From Raphanus sativus (lineage: Eukaryota; Streptophyta; Magnoliopsida; Brassicales; Brassicaceae), in assembly GCF_000801105.2 (NCBI RefSeq), contig NC_079515.1:39893000-39956999 (forward strand): a stretch of DNA of 64,000 nt. Direction: 5' to 3'. Shown one piece after another: positions 1 through 12,700 of this stretch. The stretch's first letter is position 1, and every line of letters starts with the position of its first letter. The notes under the pieces are model-generated. The model had not been told where the DNA came from and searched no databases. It saw only the letters and a program-made list of their open reading frames with translations. The translations under genes and the position numbers were made by a program.

Positions 1-164
1 CCGGCTCAAAAATATATATTTCTCTTAAATGTATTTTGGTGTTTGGCCCAGCCCTAGAAACTTTCGGGCCGGCTCAAAAGGAAAAGCGTTGTTGGTTGGT
101 TGGCTGATTGCGTTTCCTCGCTCTCTCCCTCCTCTCAGCCGCGTTCACTCTCTGAAACTCCCAA

Positions 165-327
165 GTAAGTTGTTCCATTTCCTACCTTCACCAATGCTTA
201 CGTTGATCCATTTGATAGATAAAACCTTTTGTTTCTCGTCGATCCAGTGGTTGATGAAACCTTATGTTTAAGATTTGAATCGTAAATCGTTACTTGCATA
301 AACCCTAATTTATTGTCTAATAAACAG
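165..327 (+). other. Intron in the 5' leader of the mL54 gene
   Basis: A GTAAGT donor after CTCCCAA and an AAACAG acceptor lie six bases before the start codon region. Introns in the 5' leader are common in plant ribosomal protein genes. The transcript start is not visible. Confidence 0.6.
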
Positions 328-332
328 GAGAA

Positions 333-710
333 ATGAATTACCGTATCGGATTGATAACGGGTGGATCCAAGTATGTGGTGCGGAGAACGTTGGCAGCAGC
401 GGCTGGTAAAGCGAAGAAAGGTGGGAAAGGAGGAGGCAGCGATGCTCCTAAAGGCTCGTCTCTGAGCAAAGAGATCAAATCCACTACCGTTGTTGGTGCT
501 AACACTCTCAAAGACGGTTCTGATCCCAAGATCCTTCCAGACTCTGACTACCCTGATTGGCTCTGGCGTCTTCTCCATATTCGACCTGCCCTTAGTGAGC
601 TCAGGAGGAAGAACGTCGAGACTCTTCCCTACGATGACCTCAAACGTTTTGTCAAGCTTGACACCCGTTCCAAAATCAAGGAGAACAACTCCATCAAGGC
701 CAAGAACTAA
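333..710 (+). CDS. Mitochondrial large-subunit ribosomal protein mL54 (L37/L54 family)
   Basis: A single coding exon of 125 codons gives a small basic protein. The N-terminus (about residues 1-45) is rich in Arg, Lys, Gly and Ala with few acidic residues, as in a mitochondrial presequence. The conserved core follows, with LPDSDYPDWLWRLL near residues 67-80, the hallmark of the mL54 family. That family is a structural protein of the mitochondrial ribosome large subunit. The ATG lies in AGGAGAAATGAA, directly after an intron in the 5' leader (about 165-327: GTAAGT donor, AACAG acceptor). The length is normal for the plant family, and the next gene is a probable ankyrin protein, as in the Arabidopsis At3g01740-At3g01750 pair. 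The family call rests on the DYPDWLW core. Mitochondrial targeting is inferred. Confidence 0.92.
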   Translation: MNYRIGLITGGSKYVVRRTLAAAAGKAKKGGKGGGSDAPKGSSLSKEIKSTTVVGANTLKDGSDPKILPDSDYPDWLWRLLHIRPALSELRRKNVETLPYDDLKRFVKLDTRSKIKENNSIKAKN

Positions 711-2772
711 GAGAGATTCCTTCCTTTGCCCTTCTTTGATTTTGCTTAATCTTCTTTGAATGTAGTTGAGATTATTTATCATCATCCTGCTCTTACTTCC
801 AGTTATGTTACATTATCTGAGAGTCTATAAGTTTTCTTCTTAGTAGACCCAATAAGAATTGCTGTTTCATCTCTGCATTTCAGAACTCTTTGGCTATTAT
901 TGCTTTTTCTTTTAGACCAAATGATATGTTCAACAAATGTAACACTAGCTACCTTTTGTTAATTTTCTTACGGACAGAGTTGGATGGTTCTTAAAGATGC
1001 TACTGTACTGGTGTGTACCTCTTCAGTTTTAGCTATCAAATGTACTATTTACTGTCTTAGCATTTCATGGAGCCCTGTAGTATTATTGATATTGCTTCAT
1101 CACTCTTCTCTAGGTGGGTGGATACCAACTCTTGCTGTCTGTCTCCATCTTGTGTGTGGGGTTCAATATCTTCAAAAGAAAGTTAAAACATCATTCACTT
1201 TCTCCCTTTTGCTCTTCCATTATTGCTTTACTTGTCCTCCTCTGACTTGCAATCTCATCTTGTTTTGTGTTTAATTACTTCTATGATTGCTTTCTTGTCG
1301 CCTGGTGATTGAACCTGAAACCAAGCCCAACCATCCTCTGCCTTTAACCTTATATGAACAGTTCGGTTGAGCTTCCATTTTGAACCCGGTTTTGTCCAAT
1401 GTCTTGTTTAGTCGATTTGCTATGATATTGCTGGTATGTGACAAGTAGCTACTTATTGTTTTTTATGGCTATATCCCCATGCCCATAAAAGTTAAAAACA
1501 GTTTGAAATCGAGTCACCACTCAATCACTCATCACATGCTTTTATGTATAACAAAAAGTAAAGCTAACTTTCTTTTCTTCTCACATGCCTATTTTCTTCT
1601 TGTGACACCGTAACCATATCTTGCTTTGTTTGATATATCTTCATGTTCCTTCCATTTGTTTTCTTACTTTTATGCTAACTTAATCGACCATGTTTATGTT
1701 CTGTAATTAAAAAAATCTGTATGGTTATCGGCAAAATGATCAAGCATTCTAAATTGCTTACTGGTCATAATTTGCCCTTCCCGTGTACTAATATGAGATT
1801 ATTGGGTGTAGTTGGCCACCCGAATCACATTAATCACTGACGTCGGCCTATATTCCTCTTTTTAAAATGTTATTTAAAAGCTACCATCTTTTGTCGTCTA
1901 ATTACTTTATTCCATCTAAAATTTAGGCGTATCACATGGTATCTGATCTCTAGTTGTTTTATTTTACTTGCATATGCACGAATGTCTTTAAATGAAATGA
2001 GCTAGATTTTTTTTTCTTGTTCTAAAAAGAAGTAAATATTGGCATTTAATGTTTTCGTTGGGGTAATTCAATTTCAAATAGTGCATCACTACCAACGGGT
2101 ATATGAATTTTCTAACAACTGAGATCCTAGACTGAGTAACGAATATTGGGATCTGTTGGTCTTTGAATTGCGTCATTCAATTTGTTTGATATCGAATTAA
2201 ACACTCCCATGATTCAAGCTGATTTGGATAATTCACTAACTCAACACTCGTAGGGAAAAGTAATTTAACTTTTTGATACAGTCTAAACTTTTCTTTGCAC
2301 ATTATTATCATATTCCCTTGGTAGGAAAGAAGACCCGGTGTCTCTCTCTATCATTACAGTAACACTCCCTTTTTCACTTTCAAGAGTTTAGGCATCTCTC
2401 ACCACCACTATTGTATTTGTTTATCACTTTCTTTTCTCTCCATTATTATATTTCTGTTAATTTTTGTGTCGGTATTATTCTGTCAAATGAAAATTTATTC
2501 CTTGATATTTGGTTAATAAGTGGTGTAGTGAAGACACCAGATTACCCCCAGGTTCGGTTACGGGAAGTCTTGCGGTTATATAATATAGAGGCAAGTAAAC
2601 ATGATCATTTTCATTTTCATTAGTTGAAAAATAGTTTCAAAACATAATCTCCTCAGGTCACCTTCCCTGACCAAGTCCTTTGCTTCTTGTCGTCTCTCTT
2701 CCTTGCTCGCCAAGAAATATCTTATCTCTTCTTTCAGTTTTCCAGAACACAACTCTCAAGTCAACCGTTGCT
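711..2772. other. Intergenic region between mL54 and the ankyrin gene
   Basis: About 2 kb of AT-rich sequence. The first part must hold the mL54 3' UTR and the last few hundred bases the promoter and leader of the ankyrin gene. I saw no conserved protein, RNA gene or transposon end. Confidence 0.5.
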
Positions 2773-4822
2773 ATGACTCCGACCTACTTCCCTCTGAGGT
2801 GGGAGAGCACCGGGGATCAGTGGTGGTACGCTACTCCAATTGATTACGCTGCAGCCAACTGCCAGTACGAGTTAGTCCGTGAGCTTCTCCGAATCGACTC
2901 CAATAACCTCATCAATATCACTTCCCTCCGCAGAATTCGCCGCCTCGAGACCGTCTGGGACGACGAGTCCCATTTCCACGACGTCGCCGCCTGCAGGTCA
3001 CGCGTCGCCAGAAAACTCCTCGCCTCCTGCGATGAAGAAGGTGGTTCCAAGGCCAACACTCTTATCCGGTCTGGGTACGCCGGCTGGCTGATGTACACGG
3101 CAGCCTCCGCAGGAGATCTAGGTTTCGTTCGCCATCTCCTCGAGAGGAATCCTCTTTTCGTGTTCGGCGAAGGAGAGTACGGCGTCACTGACATACTCTA
3201 CGCCGCTGCCAGAAGCAAAAACCACGACGTGTTCCGTCTGATTTACGATTTCGCGGTTAGTCCTAGGTTCGAAACCACCGGCTGTTTTGATCAGCAAAAC
3301 AGCGATATTCCGGCGGCTTACAAGAGGGAGATGAAGAACAGAGCGGTTCACTCTGCTTCTAGAGGAGGCAATCTTGTCATTCTCAGAGAACTTCTTAGTG
3401 ATTGCTCTGCTGAAGATGTCTTATCCTTCCGAGACAAACAGGGCTCCACCATCCTCCACGCAGCCGCCGGAAAAGGAAAGACTCTGGTAACTAACTATCT
3501 CACTTTTTGTTTTACTAAATTATGTAGAGAGAGCTATTAAACAGCATTTGGATGGATATCTGAACTTGGCGATGATGATGCAGGTGGTTAAAGAGCTTGT
3601 GGCTTCATACGGCCCTTTAATAATAGACGCCATTGACAGCCAAGGCAACACTGCTTTGCACGTGGCAGCCTTCCGTGGCCACGCTGATCTCGTTGAGGCT
3701 CTGATCTCCGCCTCTCCATCTTTGATCTCCGCCAGAAACAACGCTGGTGACACTTTCCTTCACGCCGGCATCTCCGGTTTCCAGACTCCGGCGTTCGAGA
3801 GGCTTGACAAACACACGGAGCTCATGAACCTTCTCATCACATCCGCTGCCTCCAACTCCCCCTGCGATGTCGTCAACTATAGGAACAAGGAGGGACGTAC
3901 GGCTCTTCACTTGGCAATCTCCCGAAATGTTCCTCTTGAGTTCGTTGAGATGCTCATGTCTGTGAAATCGATTGATATTAACATCAAGGATGCTTCTGGT
4001 ATGACTCCGCTTGATCTCATCAGACATAAGCCGCAGTCTCCCACGTCTGATCTCCTGTTCCGACGGTTGGTTTCAGCGGGAGGGATGTTCAGCTGTCGTG
4101 ATCAAAGCATCACAAGTGTGGTCGCTTCTCAGTTGAAGGACAGAGGAAACTTTTACAGCCCAGGAGCTCGTTTTAGGACATCTGACGCTGAGTTATTCCT
4201 GAGCACCAGACTTGAAGATGTCCCTACTAGACACGTGAGATCCAGCTCCTGTTCCATTGAGATCTCTCAGCTAAACGTGACGGGTGAGAATAATCATCAT
4301 CTCAAAAAATGTAGAAACGCTTCTGTTAACTCCACAACTGAGAGACTGAAGAGCGTTTTCCTGTGGCCACGAATCAAGAAACAACCTGGCGGCCATTCCA
4401 AAAACGATTCAGAGATCAGCATCACGTCTGAGACGCAAGAAACTCATGTGCCTCTCCGACAGAGATTCTCAAAAAGCAGCAGCACTTCCTCTCCTGCTCT
4501 GCCTAATAATAGTAACAATAAAAGAACGTTATCGGTGAGAAGTAACCAGTCGAGTCCAAGAGCCAAGAAGAAACGGTTTGGTTCGGTGCGATCTCGTTCG
4601 AGCTCATTTTCGAAAATATCCATCCACTCTTCTTCCGCTTCTTCAACGTCAAGCATGGTTGATCTTAAGCAGAAGGGAGTGTTGATCGATACCAACATAG
4701 CCGGACCTTCTGAGCCGGTGGTGAAAAGTAAAAAGGTGAGGAGGAGATTGAAGAGCCATTACTTCTGCTTTGGTGCTTCAGCTTTGTCTGTGAAAACACC
4801 AGCTACTACTGTCTTGGTATAA
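2773..4822 (+). CDS. Ankyrin-repeat family protein (At3g01750-like)
   Basis: Two exons, 2773-3486 and 3584-4822, encode 650 residues, joined at TL|VV inside a repeat. Ankyrin-type motifs run through roughly the first 400 residues: ATPIDYAAANCQYELVRELL near 19, YTAASAGDLGFVRHLLERNP near 120, QGSTILHAAAGKGKT near 223, QGNTALHVAAFRGHADLV near 258, EGRTALHLAISRNVPLEFV near 345, and SGMTPLDLI near 378. The C-terminal ~200 residues are rich in Ser, Arg and Lys and look disordered; no membrane segment is evident, so it is not the ACD6 type. I chose the ATG at 2773 because it directly precedes the conserved PTYFPLRWESTGDQWW start; the frame is open further upstream. Ankyrin repeats mediate protein binding; the partner is unknown. 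Confidence 0.92.
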
Positions 4823-5267
4823 CCTGGTTAGAGCAAACCCCGGTGAGACAACCAATGGATTTTATAAACCATAAGAAAGGATTTATGTATGCTTTGTTAA
4901 AAATTTATGTTTTGAAAACTTTTAGCACAAAATTGTCTTTCAAAAATATAACTTGATAGCGTCATTTAGTAATATATGGGTATGTTTGTTTTTAATGAGA
5001 GGGCACTAAGCAAACATTGCAATCATATAAAAATAAAAATTTGGATGATTAACAAACAAACGACGAAGACGACCGAGAGAAAAAAAAGCCTGCTAGCGAC
5101 ACTTGTGTAATCGAGCAGGGGCACAGGGTGTGAAATGGAAGAAAAGGGGAAGATAAACAGAAACGAGAGTATATTATTGTGTGGCATCCAGAAACAAGAT
5201 CCACGCCTGCCGCCTATTATATAAAGACACGAATCACATTACTAAGTTGCTGGCTGAAGCTTTTCTT
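4823..5267. other. Convergent intergenic region
   Basis: The 3' UTRs of the ankyrin gene (plus) and the uL13 gene (minus) meet here. AT-rich; nothing else recognised. Confidence 0.5.
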
Positions 5268-6319
5268 CTAGGCAGTAGTTAGTTGAGAGGGAGTCCTCTT
5301 CTTGCCTTTCTTAACCTCAGTTCCACCATTTTCTGCCAGCTCAGCCTTCTTCTGGGCACGGATCATAGCACGTCTAGCGCGGGGTCGCATCTCTCTCACG
5401 GTACGAGGAGGCATGACGAAAGGCTCGAGTGGCTTGTCCCCAAAAGGATGCTCATTGCCTTCAAAGATCCTCAGCTTCCGATCTCTGTCCTATATACCCA
5501 CCCACCATGACCAAACAAAGAACTCAGTACCTTGTGGTTGTAATCAACAAATCCCAAAACTATGAGAGTAAAAAGTTGGGACTGACATCACGCAAGTTGT
5601 TAGTAGGAAGCATGCGCCAGACAGCCTTACGGATGACCTCGGTGGGGTCTTTGGCCATCTGATCTTTGAGACTCCGTTCTTTCAGGTGTCCAACGTACCC
5701 AGTATGCCAGCGGTAGAACTTGTCGGTGAGCTTTCTACCGGTGATGCCGATATCGTTAGCATTGAGGACAATACAAATATCGCCATCATCGCGGTTAGGA
5801 CAATAAGTAGGCTTATCTTTGGCTTGAAGGACAGTAGAGATCTGAGAGGCAAGTCTACCGAGAACCTAGAGGAGGAGGAGGAGGAGGAGGAGGAGGAGGA
5901 GTTGAGTTTGGTTAGAGTCAAGGCAGGCATTGTAAACGAACACAAAATAAAGAAAGAAAGAAAGAGAGGGGAGACCTGGCCTTTGGCATCAAAAACACGC
6001 CAACGAAGACCGTCGAGATTGATACGCTTGATACCTGCCACAGCTTTCTGGCAAAGAAAAAGAAGACATTATTCCATTTACTTAATTTCAAAGAAGAAGA
6101 AAAAAACTAGTTTTTGCGAGGAGCGAGCATACTTATGAGTAGCAACAAGTGAGATCATCATCGTTCCACATGAAATGGTTTTTATAAGGATAGGAAATGT
6201 AATTAGATGGAACAGTTTAAATCTAAAAGAGTGGAGAAAAGGAATAAAATCGAAAATTTAAATACCTTAAGGTTGCCATTGAAAGAGGCAGCAGCAGCAG
6301 CAGCAGCTTGAGTGGCCAT
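5268..6319 (-). CDS. Organellar ribosomal protein uL13 (L13 family, At3g01790-like)
   Basis: Four exons on the minus strand, 6319-6266, 6047-5976, 5865-5587 and 5489-5268, encode 208 residues. Exon ends are GT-AG and phases agree. The N-terminus is MATQ followed by a poly-Ala run encoded by a GCA/GCT repeat. Then come RINLDGLRWRVFDAKGQ, VLGRLASQISTVLQAKDKP, NANDIGITGRKLTDKFYRWH and GGLKER-type residues (here GHLKERSL), which are the conserved uL13 core. uL13 is an early-assembling protein of the bacterial-type large subunit. The length and lack of a long plastid transit peptide suggest the mitochondrial form. The polypyrimidine tract before exon 3 is a trinucleotide repeat. The promoter is shared head-to-head with the ribosome recycling factor gene at 6664, another organelle translation gene. 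Confidence 0.93.
5868..5901. repeat. (GAG)n trinucleotide microsatellite in the uL13 intron
   Basis: About eleven GAG units on the plus strand. On the minus (coding) strand it reads (CTC)n and runs straight into the CTCTAG acceptor of exon 3, so it forms the polypyrimidine tract. Confidence 0.85.
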
Positions 6320-6663
6320 TGGGTTGTTAAAGCTAAAGATAGAGAGAAGGGCAAATACATATAAGAAAGAAAGATAAAATGGCTAAAGAAGATTTGGATT
6401 TCAAATTCAGTTATACAGATTCATATACACAAGTCTGCAGAGATGACTCACCGGTGGTGAGAAGCGACGGCGAAGCGAAGATCTAAAAAGAACAACCTAC
6501 CTTGGTTGGGCCCAAACAATAAGGAAAGAGGGTTTTACAGACATATACAAAAAGGGTAGTATAGTAAAAACATATAACTTTTTCAACTTAAAGTTTCGGT
6601 CGTGGTGGTGTGATGCGAGGGTTTTAGCGCAGTCGAAGCAAGGGGTTGTTCGAAAGTTGAAAG
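6320..6663. promoter_or_regulatory. Head-to-head promoter region of uL13 and RRF
   Basis: 344 bp separate the start codons of two divergent organelle-translation genes. It contains both 5' leaders and probably a shared core promoter. No canonical TATA box stands out. Co-regulation is an inference from the arrangement. Confidence 0.5.
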
Positions 6664-8141
6664 ATGGCTATGGCTATGTTCGTGAGACGAGCTGCATCTA
6701 CTCGAAATGCGATTGCCTTTCTCAGAATATGCTCTTCCTCCTCCTCCTCTTCCTTAGTTGTTGGCCGCGATTTCTCTCACAAGGCCACCCTCAGAAGAGC
6801 TCCAGATTTGGATTTGAGATTGCCCAGTAGTTTTCTCAGTCGAGGCTTCGCCAAAGGCAAAAAATCAAGTACGTCACAACAAAAATGATTCTTTTACTAG
6901 TCGTTGATTTGAATATGCTTTACCCTTTCCTTCCTCTTCAGAGGATGATTCTGGAATGGTGGACGTATCTCCGGATATTGGGCCTACCGTCAAAGCCACT
7001 GCCACTTCTCAGATGGAGTCTGCCATTGATGCCTTGTCTCGGGATCTCACTAAACTCAGAACTGGACGTGCTGCTCCAGGTTTTCTTCTTCTTCTTTTTT
7101 ATTCTTTCTTTGAGTTTTGAGTTGTACTTATTATTCTCCTCCTCTTGGTGGTTGCAGGAATGCTTGATCATATTGTTGTTGAAACTGGTGGCCTCAAAAT
7201 GCCTCTCAATCACTTAGCTTTGGTCTCTGTCCTCGATCCTAAAACTCTCTCTATCAATCCTTACGATCCTGATGTAAGAAACAACCCCCCCTCCTTCCTT
7301 GGCCTCAATCTTTCTTTCTTTCTTAACATAAATTACTCTTATTTTATGTCCATCCCCTCCAACTACTGCATTACATTCTCCTTTCTTACCAGAGAAGACT
7401 AGACAAAAAAAGTTTTGCGTTTTTTCTTACATTTTTTTCTTTCTTTATGCAGACTGTTAAAGAGCTTGAGAAAGCAATTGTCTCATCTCCATTAGGATTA
7501 AACCCAAAACTCGATGGCCAAAGACTTATTGCATCTATCCCTCCGTACCTTCTTCTCTCTCTTATTACATTGTTTTAAACTTACACCCTCGAATCTGACT
7601 TGGCCTGTTTTATCTTTTTCTTTTTGTGGGAGCAGTTTGACCAAGGAGCATGTTCAGGTAAAACATCCTACTCTTGTGTCATTCCTCCGTTTATTGTTTA
7701 CCCACCACTGAGTTTGATTGATGAGCCTTTTACCCTTATAAATTAATGAACCTCCAGGCTATGTGCAAGATTGTAACCAAGTCCAGTGAAGTTGTCAAGC
7801 AAAGCATAAGAAGGGCACGTCAAAAGGTAGACCAACCTTCCATTGAAACTGTCTCTTATCAATCCCAATTCTATTTTATGATCAGAGACATTTTCTCGCC
7901 AGGCACTGGACACAATAAAGAAAGCAGCCTCAGGTCTACCAAAAGATGAAGTGAAAAGGCTGGAGAAGGATGTGAGTTATCTTCTATCTTTTTTCCTGCA
8001 GAATGGGTTTCCTTCTTCCGTTGTTGAAGCATATGTCAACTTTCTTTGTGTTTACAGGTAGAGGAGCTGACGAAGAAGTTTGTAAAGTCAGCAGATGACA
8101 TGTGCAAGTCCAAAGAGAATGAGATCACCACTCAAGCTTGA
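6664..8141 (+). CDS. Ribosome recycling factor, organellar (At3g01800-like)
   Basis: Eight exons, 6664-6868, 6942-7079, 7158-7273, 7453-7544, 7636-7657, 7758-7826, 7903-7971 and 8058-8141, encode 264 residues; exon 5 is a 22-bp micro-exon. The first ~70 residues are rich in Arg and Ser and act as a targeting presequence (MAMAMFVRRAASTRN...). The RRF domain starts near TSQMESAIDALSRDLTKLRT (about residue 90), followed by GRAAPGMLDHIVVE, LVSVLDPKTLSINPYDP, the IPPLTKEHVQ segment and ARQKALDTIKKA. RRF works with elongation factor G to split post-termination bacterial-type ribosomes. The basic, acid-poor presequence favours mitochondria, though plastid targeting cannot be excluded from sequence. 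Confidence 0.93.
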
Positions 8142-9760
8142 TCTCAGTTTCTGCTGAACACATTTAAGCCTTCTTTTACAAAACTACCTTATATAGATGA
8201 CACAAAGAATTCAATATTTTTTTTTGAATGTTCAATTTGAGGGTCTTGAACGCAGTTTGACCGGCTGATACACAGGTGCTGACAGGCCCTTCTATAGGGC
8301 CTGGAAATGTCCATTTAAATTATTGTTCTCTTTCAAATAAGTGGCATGTCTGTTTTCTTTTATAGTGGGATTAGAGTTAACAAAAAAAAAATGATATATT
8401 GCTGCTATTTGTAGTTGAAGAGAACTTTCCAAACTTGATATTCAAGGAAAAGGAGGTTGGAGATGAGTCAATTTTAGTACCAATAAATTTAACATGATAT
8501 ATTTTGGTGGAATTTGTTACAACTTACAACACACTTCTCTAATCATATTTGTAGTGAGAGCAAAGAATAATCCAACGATTAATTTCTTAAGAAAGTATCC
8601 AATTATGTAACAAGCTCATCTCAACATCCCAATAACTCAATGCTTTTAAAACTTCATACATGGTATCCAGTTCCATCTCTTCTTCAACGGAAAAAAACTA
8701 AGAAAAAGAAACCGTCTTCACCTACCACACAATCTCTTATTATTTATTATTTAGCTGCATTTAACTAATGCATTTTTTAAACTATGAATAAAATGTTGGT
8801 GCCGTATAGTTAGTTTGTCGGCAAAAGGATATAGACGTACGTGTATACATATGGTTCCTAACAAGAAAAGGAAAAAAAGATTTAAGACATAATAGTATCC
8901 AGTTTCGCCCACTCGCATTTATGTCGGAGAAGAAGGAAAAAGACAGAGTTATAAGGTTTTATTCGAAAACGCGCGAGAAAAGCGCGTTGAAACTCACTTT
9001 TAATCCCATGAGAAACAGAACCGGGTATCCTCGAAACGTCGTCGTTTGAATGGATCTTTGCACGACCAAACTCCTTTGAAAAAAAGAAGAAAATTCAGTT
9101 TCAGATAGTTAAAAAAAAATGAAATTATTCGTTTTTTTTCTCTGTATTTTGGCATCATAATTGTTTATTTTATTGTTTCTATCGCTAGTTTTGCTTCTCT
9201 ATAGATTCTACATTCTCTGTCAGTGGCTCATATCCTCTAATCAACAACAAAAACGCACACAAGAATAAAAAGGAAACAAGAAAAAAAGCTATAAAAATCG
9301 GAAAGAAGAAGAAGAAGAAGAAGAAGAAGAAGAAGAAGAAGAAGAAGAAGAAGAAGAAGAGGAGGAACAAGTATTCACATTTTCGTCGCTGCACTTGTTG
9401 GGTATTCTCTAATCACTTTGACGACTCCTTAATAGTGTTCTCGCGAATGCTCTCTGCATATTACATTTGACTGCTTTTATTTGCTATATAACTTTCTCTC
9501 TGTTGGTTGATTGGATCTGGTGTGAGATAATGCAAACAAAGAAAATCTCTACTTGTGGAATTTTGGATCTTGATCATGATAGTATACTGTCTTATGTTGG
9601 TTAATGCATTGTCTAAACATGTAAAGGGCTTCGCTAGTTTAATTTCTCACATTTATAAAAGAAAAAAAAAAGGTTGAATAGGCGAAGCTTTCTAGAGTTG
9701 TTGAAAATCCAAAACATCTTGATTGATTCATAATAGTATAAACAGTTTGATAGGCAAAAA
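8142..9760. other. Intergenic region and 5' leader of the NT-C2 gene
   Basis: The first ~150 bp are the RRF 3' UTR. The last ~500 bp look like the promoter and long leader of the next gene, including a (GAA)n run at 9304-9362 and possibly an intron before the start codon. The middle is AT-rich with nothing recognised. Confidence 0.5.
9304..9362 (+). repeat. (GAA)n microsatellite
   Basis: About nineteen GAA units in the probable 5' leader of the NT-C2 gene. Purine-rich GAA repeats are common in Brassicaceae leaders. The poly-Phe reading on the other strand is not a gene. Confidence 0.9.
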
Positions 9761-12700
9761 ATGGTTTTGGGGCTAAACTCGAAGAACAGAAGAGGCTCTT
9801 CCTCCTCCTCCTCCTCCATACAAGTTGATTACATGATCCACATTCATGACATCAAGCCTTGGCCACCGTCTCAGTCCCTTAGATCACTGCGCTCCGTTGT
9901 AATTCAATGGGAGAATGGTGAGCGCAACTCTGGGACAACAAATGTGGTTGCTCCTTCTCTTGGATCTGTCATTGGCGAAGGCAAAATCGAATTCAACCAC
10001 TCCTTTAAGCTTCCTGTAACCTTGTTGAAAGATGCGTCTCGGAACAAGGTGGGGAGTGATGTTGTTTTCTTCAAGAACGTCCTGGAGCTCAACTTATACG
10101 AGCCTCGCCGAGAGAAAACACATCAGCTCTTGGCTACTGCCACCCTTGATTTGGCGGAATACGGCATTGTGAAAGACACCCTGAGCTTGACTGCTCCAAT
10201 GAACAGTAAAAGAAGCTACCGGAACACCACTCAGCCTGTTCTGCACCTCTCTATTCAACCTTTCCGTGCCCCTTCTAGGAACAGCTCCAAGGACGGTGGT
10301 GAATCTGTATCTGCCTTAATGAACGAGGAATACGATAAGGAAGCTGAGATTGCTTCCATCACAGACGATGACATTTCCTCCCACTCCTCCTTGACGGTTT
10401 CATCTTCCACTTTGGAGTCTAATGCTGCTTTCTCTCTGCCAGCTGAAGAGGTAACCAATCTAAAGATGTTTCCATTTTCTTTTGTGGAATGTCTCTAAAT
10501 GGTCCTCTCATATGTCTTATTTACAGGAAGAACATGAGAACAAGAGATCAGAATCAGCATCTCAAGGAGAAACTGCTGACCAGATTCCCTCCTCAGTTGA
10601 TCTATCCTCTGTGTTTAATCTCCTTTCTGATTCTGCACCCAACACTTGCGGTCAGGGAGAGACCAACTCTATTATGCCTTTACAAACGGATGATCACAAC
10701 AACTCCGTAAATGCCTCGCCTCCTCGAGCTTCTGAATCTAGTCAACAAGGTTTGGTGAGTGATGAGGAATCAGAGAGTAGAGTTGAGAAATCAAGAAAGG
10801 TGAAGTCTGTTAGGTCATCCCTGGAAAGAAAAGAAGCAAAGGTGTTTCCACGGGGGGAGACGACCACTTTGGAGAGAAAAGTCAAGGACTTGGAAAGTAG
10901 AGTAAAGAAGCTTGAAGGTGAGCTAAGTGAGGCTGCAGGCATTGAAGCAGCGCTCTACTCAGTGGTTGCAGAGCATGCAAGCTCATCAGCTAAAGTCCAT
11001 GCGCCTGCTAGACGTCTTTTGAGGCTCTATCTTCATGCTTGTAGACAAAACCATAGAAGGGCTAATGCTGCTAAAAGTGCTGTCTCCGGGTTGGTTATTG
11101 TCGCCAAAGCCTGCGGGAACGATGTCCCTAGGTAAATGTATGCTGGCTGATACAACTTCTTGTAGATTTTTTTTTTTTTTTTTTTAAAAAACAATAATAA
11201 TGAAAAACTAGTTTGGATCGCAGATTGACATATTGGTTGTCAAACACGATCATTCTGAGGGCGATCATAAGTGATAAAACAAGTGTAGAAGAAGAAGAGG
11301 AACTGCCTGTTTCTGTTTCTGCTGGTCCTGGTCCAAGGAGAAGTAAGACAGAGTCGGAGAAACAAGGATCATCCTTGACGTGGAAAGATTCTTCCCTAAG
11401 CAAAAAGGAGGAGAATGGTGGATGGGATGGCCCTAGAACATTTATAACAGCCCTTGAGAAAGTGGAAGCTTGGATCTTTTCACGCGTTGTTGAATCCATA
11501 TGGTGGCAGGTACTGCTCTGTTAGCTTATGTTTTCTCTGCCTTACCACGCAAAATTATAATACAAAATGCTTCAAATGTGATTGCAGACTTTGACACCGC
11601 GTATGCAGTCTTCGGCAGCGAATGGTTCAGGCTCAAAGAAAAACTATGGTAGAAGTCGGAGTTGGGTGAACCAGGAACAAGGTGACTTCTCACTAGAGCT
11701 TTGGAAAAAGGCTTTCAGAGATGCACACGAGCGTTTATGCCCTCTGCGAGCTAGTGGCCATGAATGTGGTTGTTTGCCCGTCCCTGCCCGTCTGGTAATC
11801 AATTCCCTCCCCCCCCCCGCGTTTTAGAGTGAGTGTACCCTCCAACTAACTCTCACGTCCCACCACATTCCTCTGTAATGCAGATAATGGAACAGTGCGT
11901 GGCTCGGCTGGATGTCGCAATGTTCAATGCTATACTTCGTGATTCTGATGAAAACTTCCCTACAGACCCTGTCTCTGATCCCATTGCTGACTCCAGGGTC
12001 TTGCCTATTCCTTGTTCAATTACAAGTTTCGGTTCTGGTGCCCTCCTGAAAAACTCGATAGGAAACTGGTCCAGGTGGCTCACTGATTTATTCGGCATCG
12101 ATGATGATGACCAAGAGAATAGCTACGTTGGTACTGCACCTTTCAAGACTTTTATTCTTCTCAAAGCCTTAAGCGATCTAATGATGCTTCCAAAAGATAT
12201 GCTCTTCGACACTTGTGTTAGAAAAGAGGTAAGCAAATATGAATATGCAACTTTCCTTTTTCTTTTTTTTCTTCTAAAACTTCAATTTTGTCTTTTCATT
12301 ATTGATTCTATATCTCTCGTCATTGTGAAGGTTTGCCCAATGTTTGGTGCACCGTTGATCAAGAGAGTCTTGAATCATTTTGTCCCCGATGAGTTTTGCC
12401 CTGACCCAGTTCCTGTTGCTCTACTCGAAGCTCTTGAATCACAGGTGAGGCTCACTCCTTCTTTTAATCCAAAGTCAGTCTACTAACAGAAACGCCCCTT
12501 GTAGGAGGGAGAAGAGAAGGCTATGATCACAAGCTATCCATGTACGGCACCTCCTCCTGTCTACTCTCCACCTTCAGGGACTTCAATATCCACTATCATT
12601 GGAGACTTTGGACAGCCTCAAGCTCCTCCTCACCTATGCCGAATCAGGTCTTCGGTTACAAGAAAAGCCTACACAAGCGACGACGAGCTTGATGAGCTGA

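Noticed and set aside
198..785. 195-codon open frame on the minus strand overlapping mL54
   Set aside because: It is the reverse complement of the mL54 gene, with no conserved motif.
984..1274. 96-codon open frame after mL54
   Set aside because: Low-complexity Leu/Cys/Ser-rich, no family, no splice context; likely non-coding.
9185..9394. Minus-strand open frame rich in Phe
   Set aside because: Translation of the (GAA)n repeat on the other strand.
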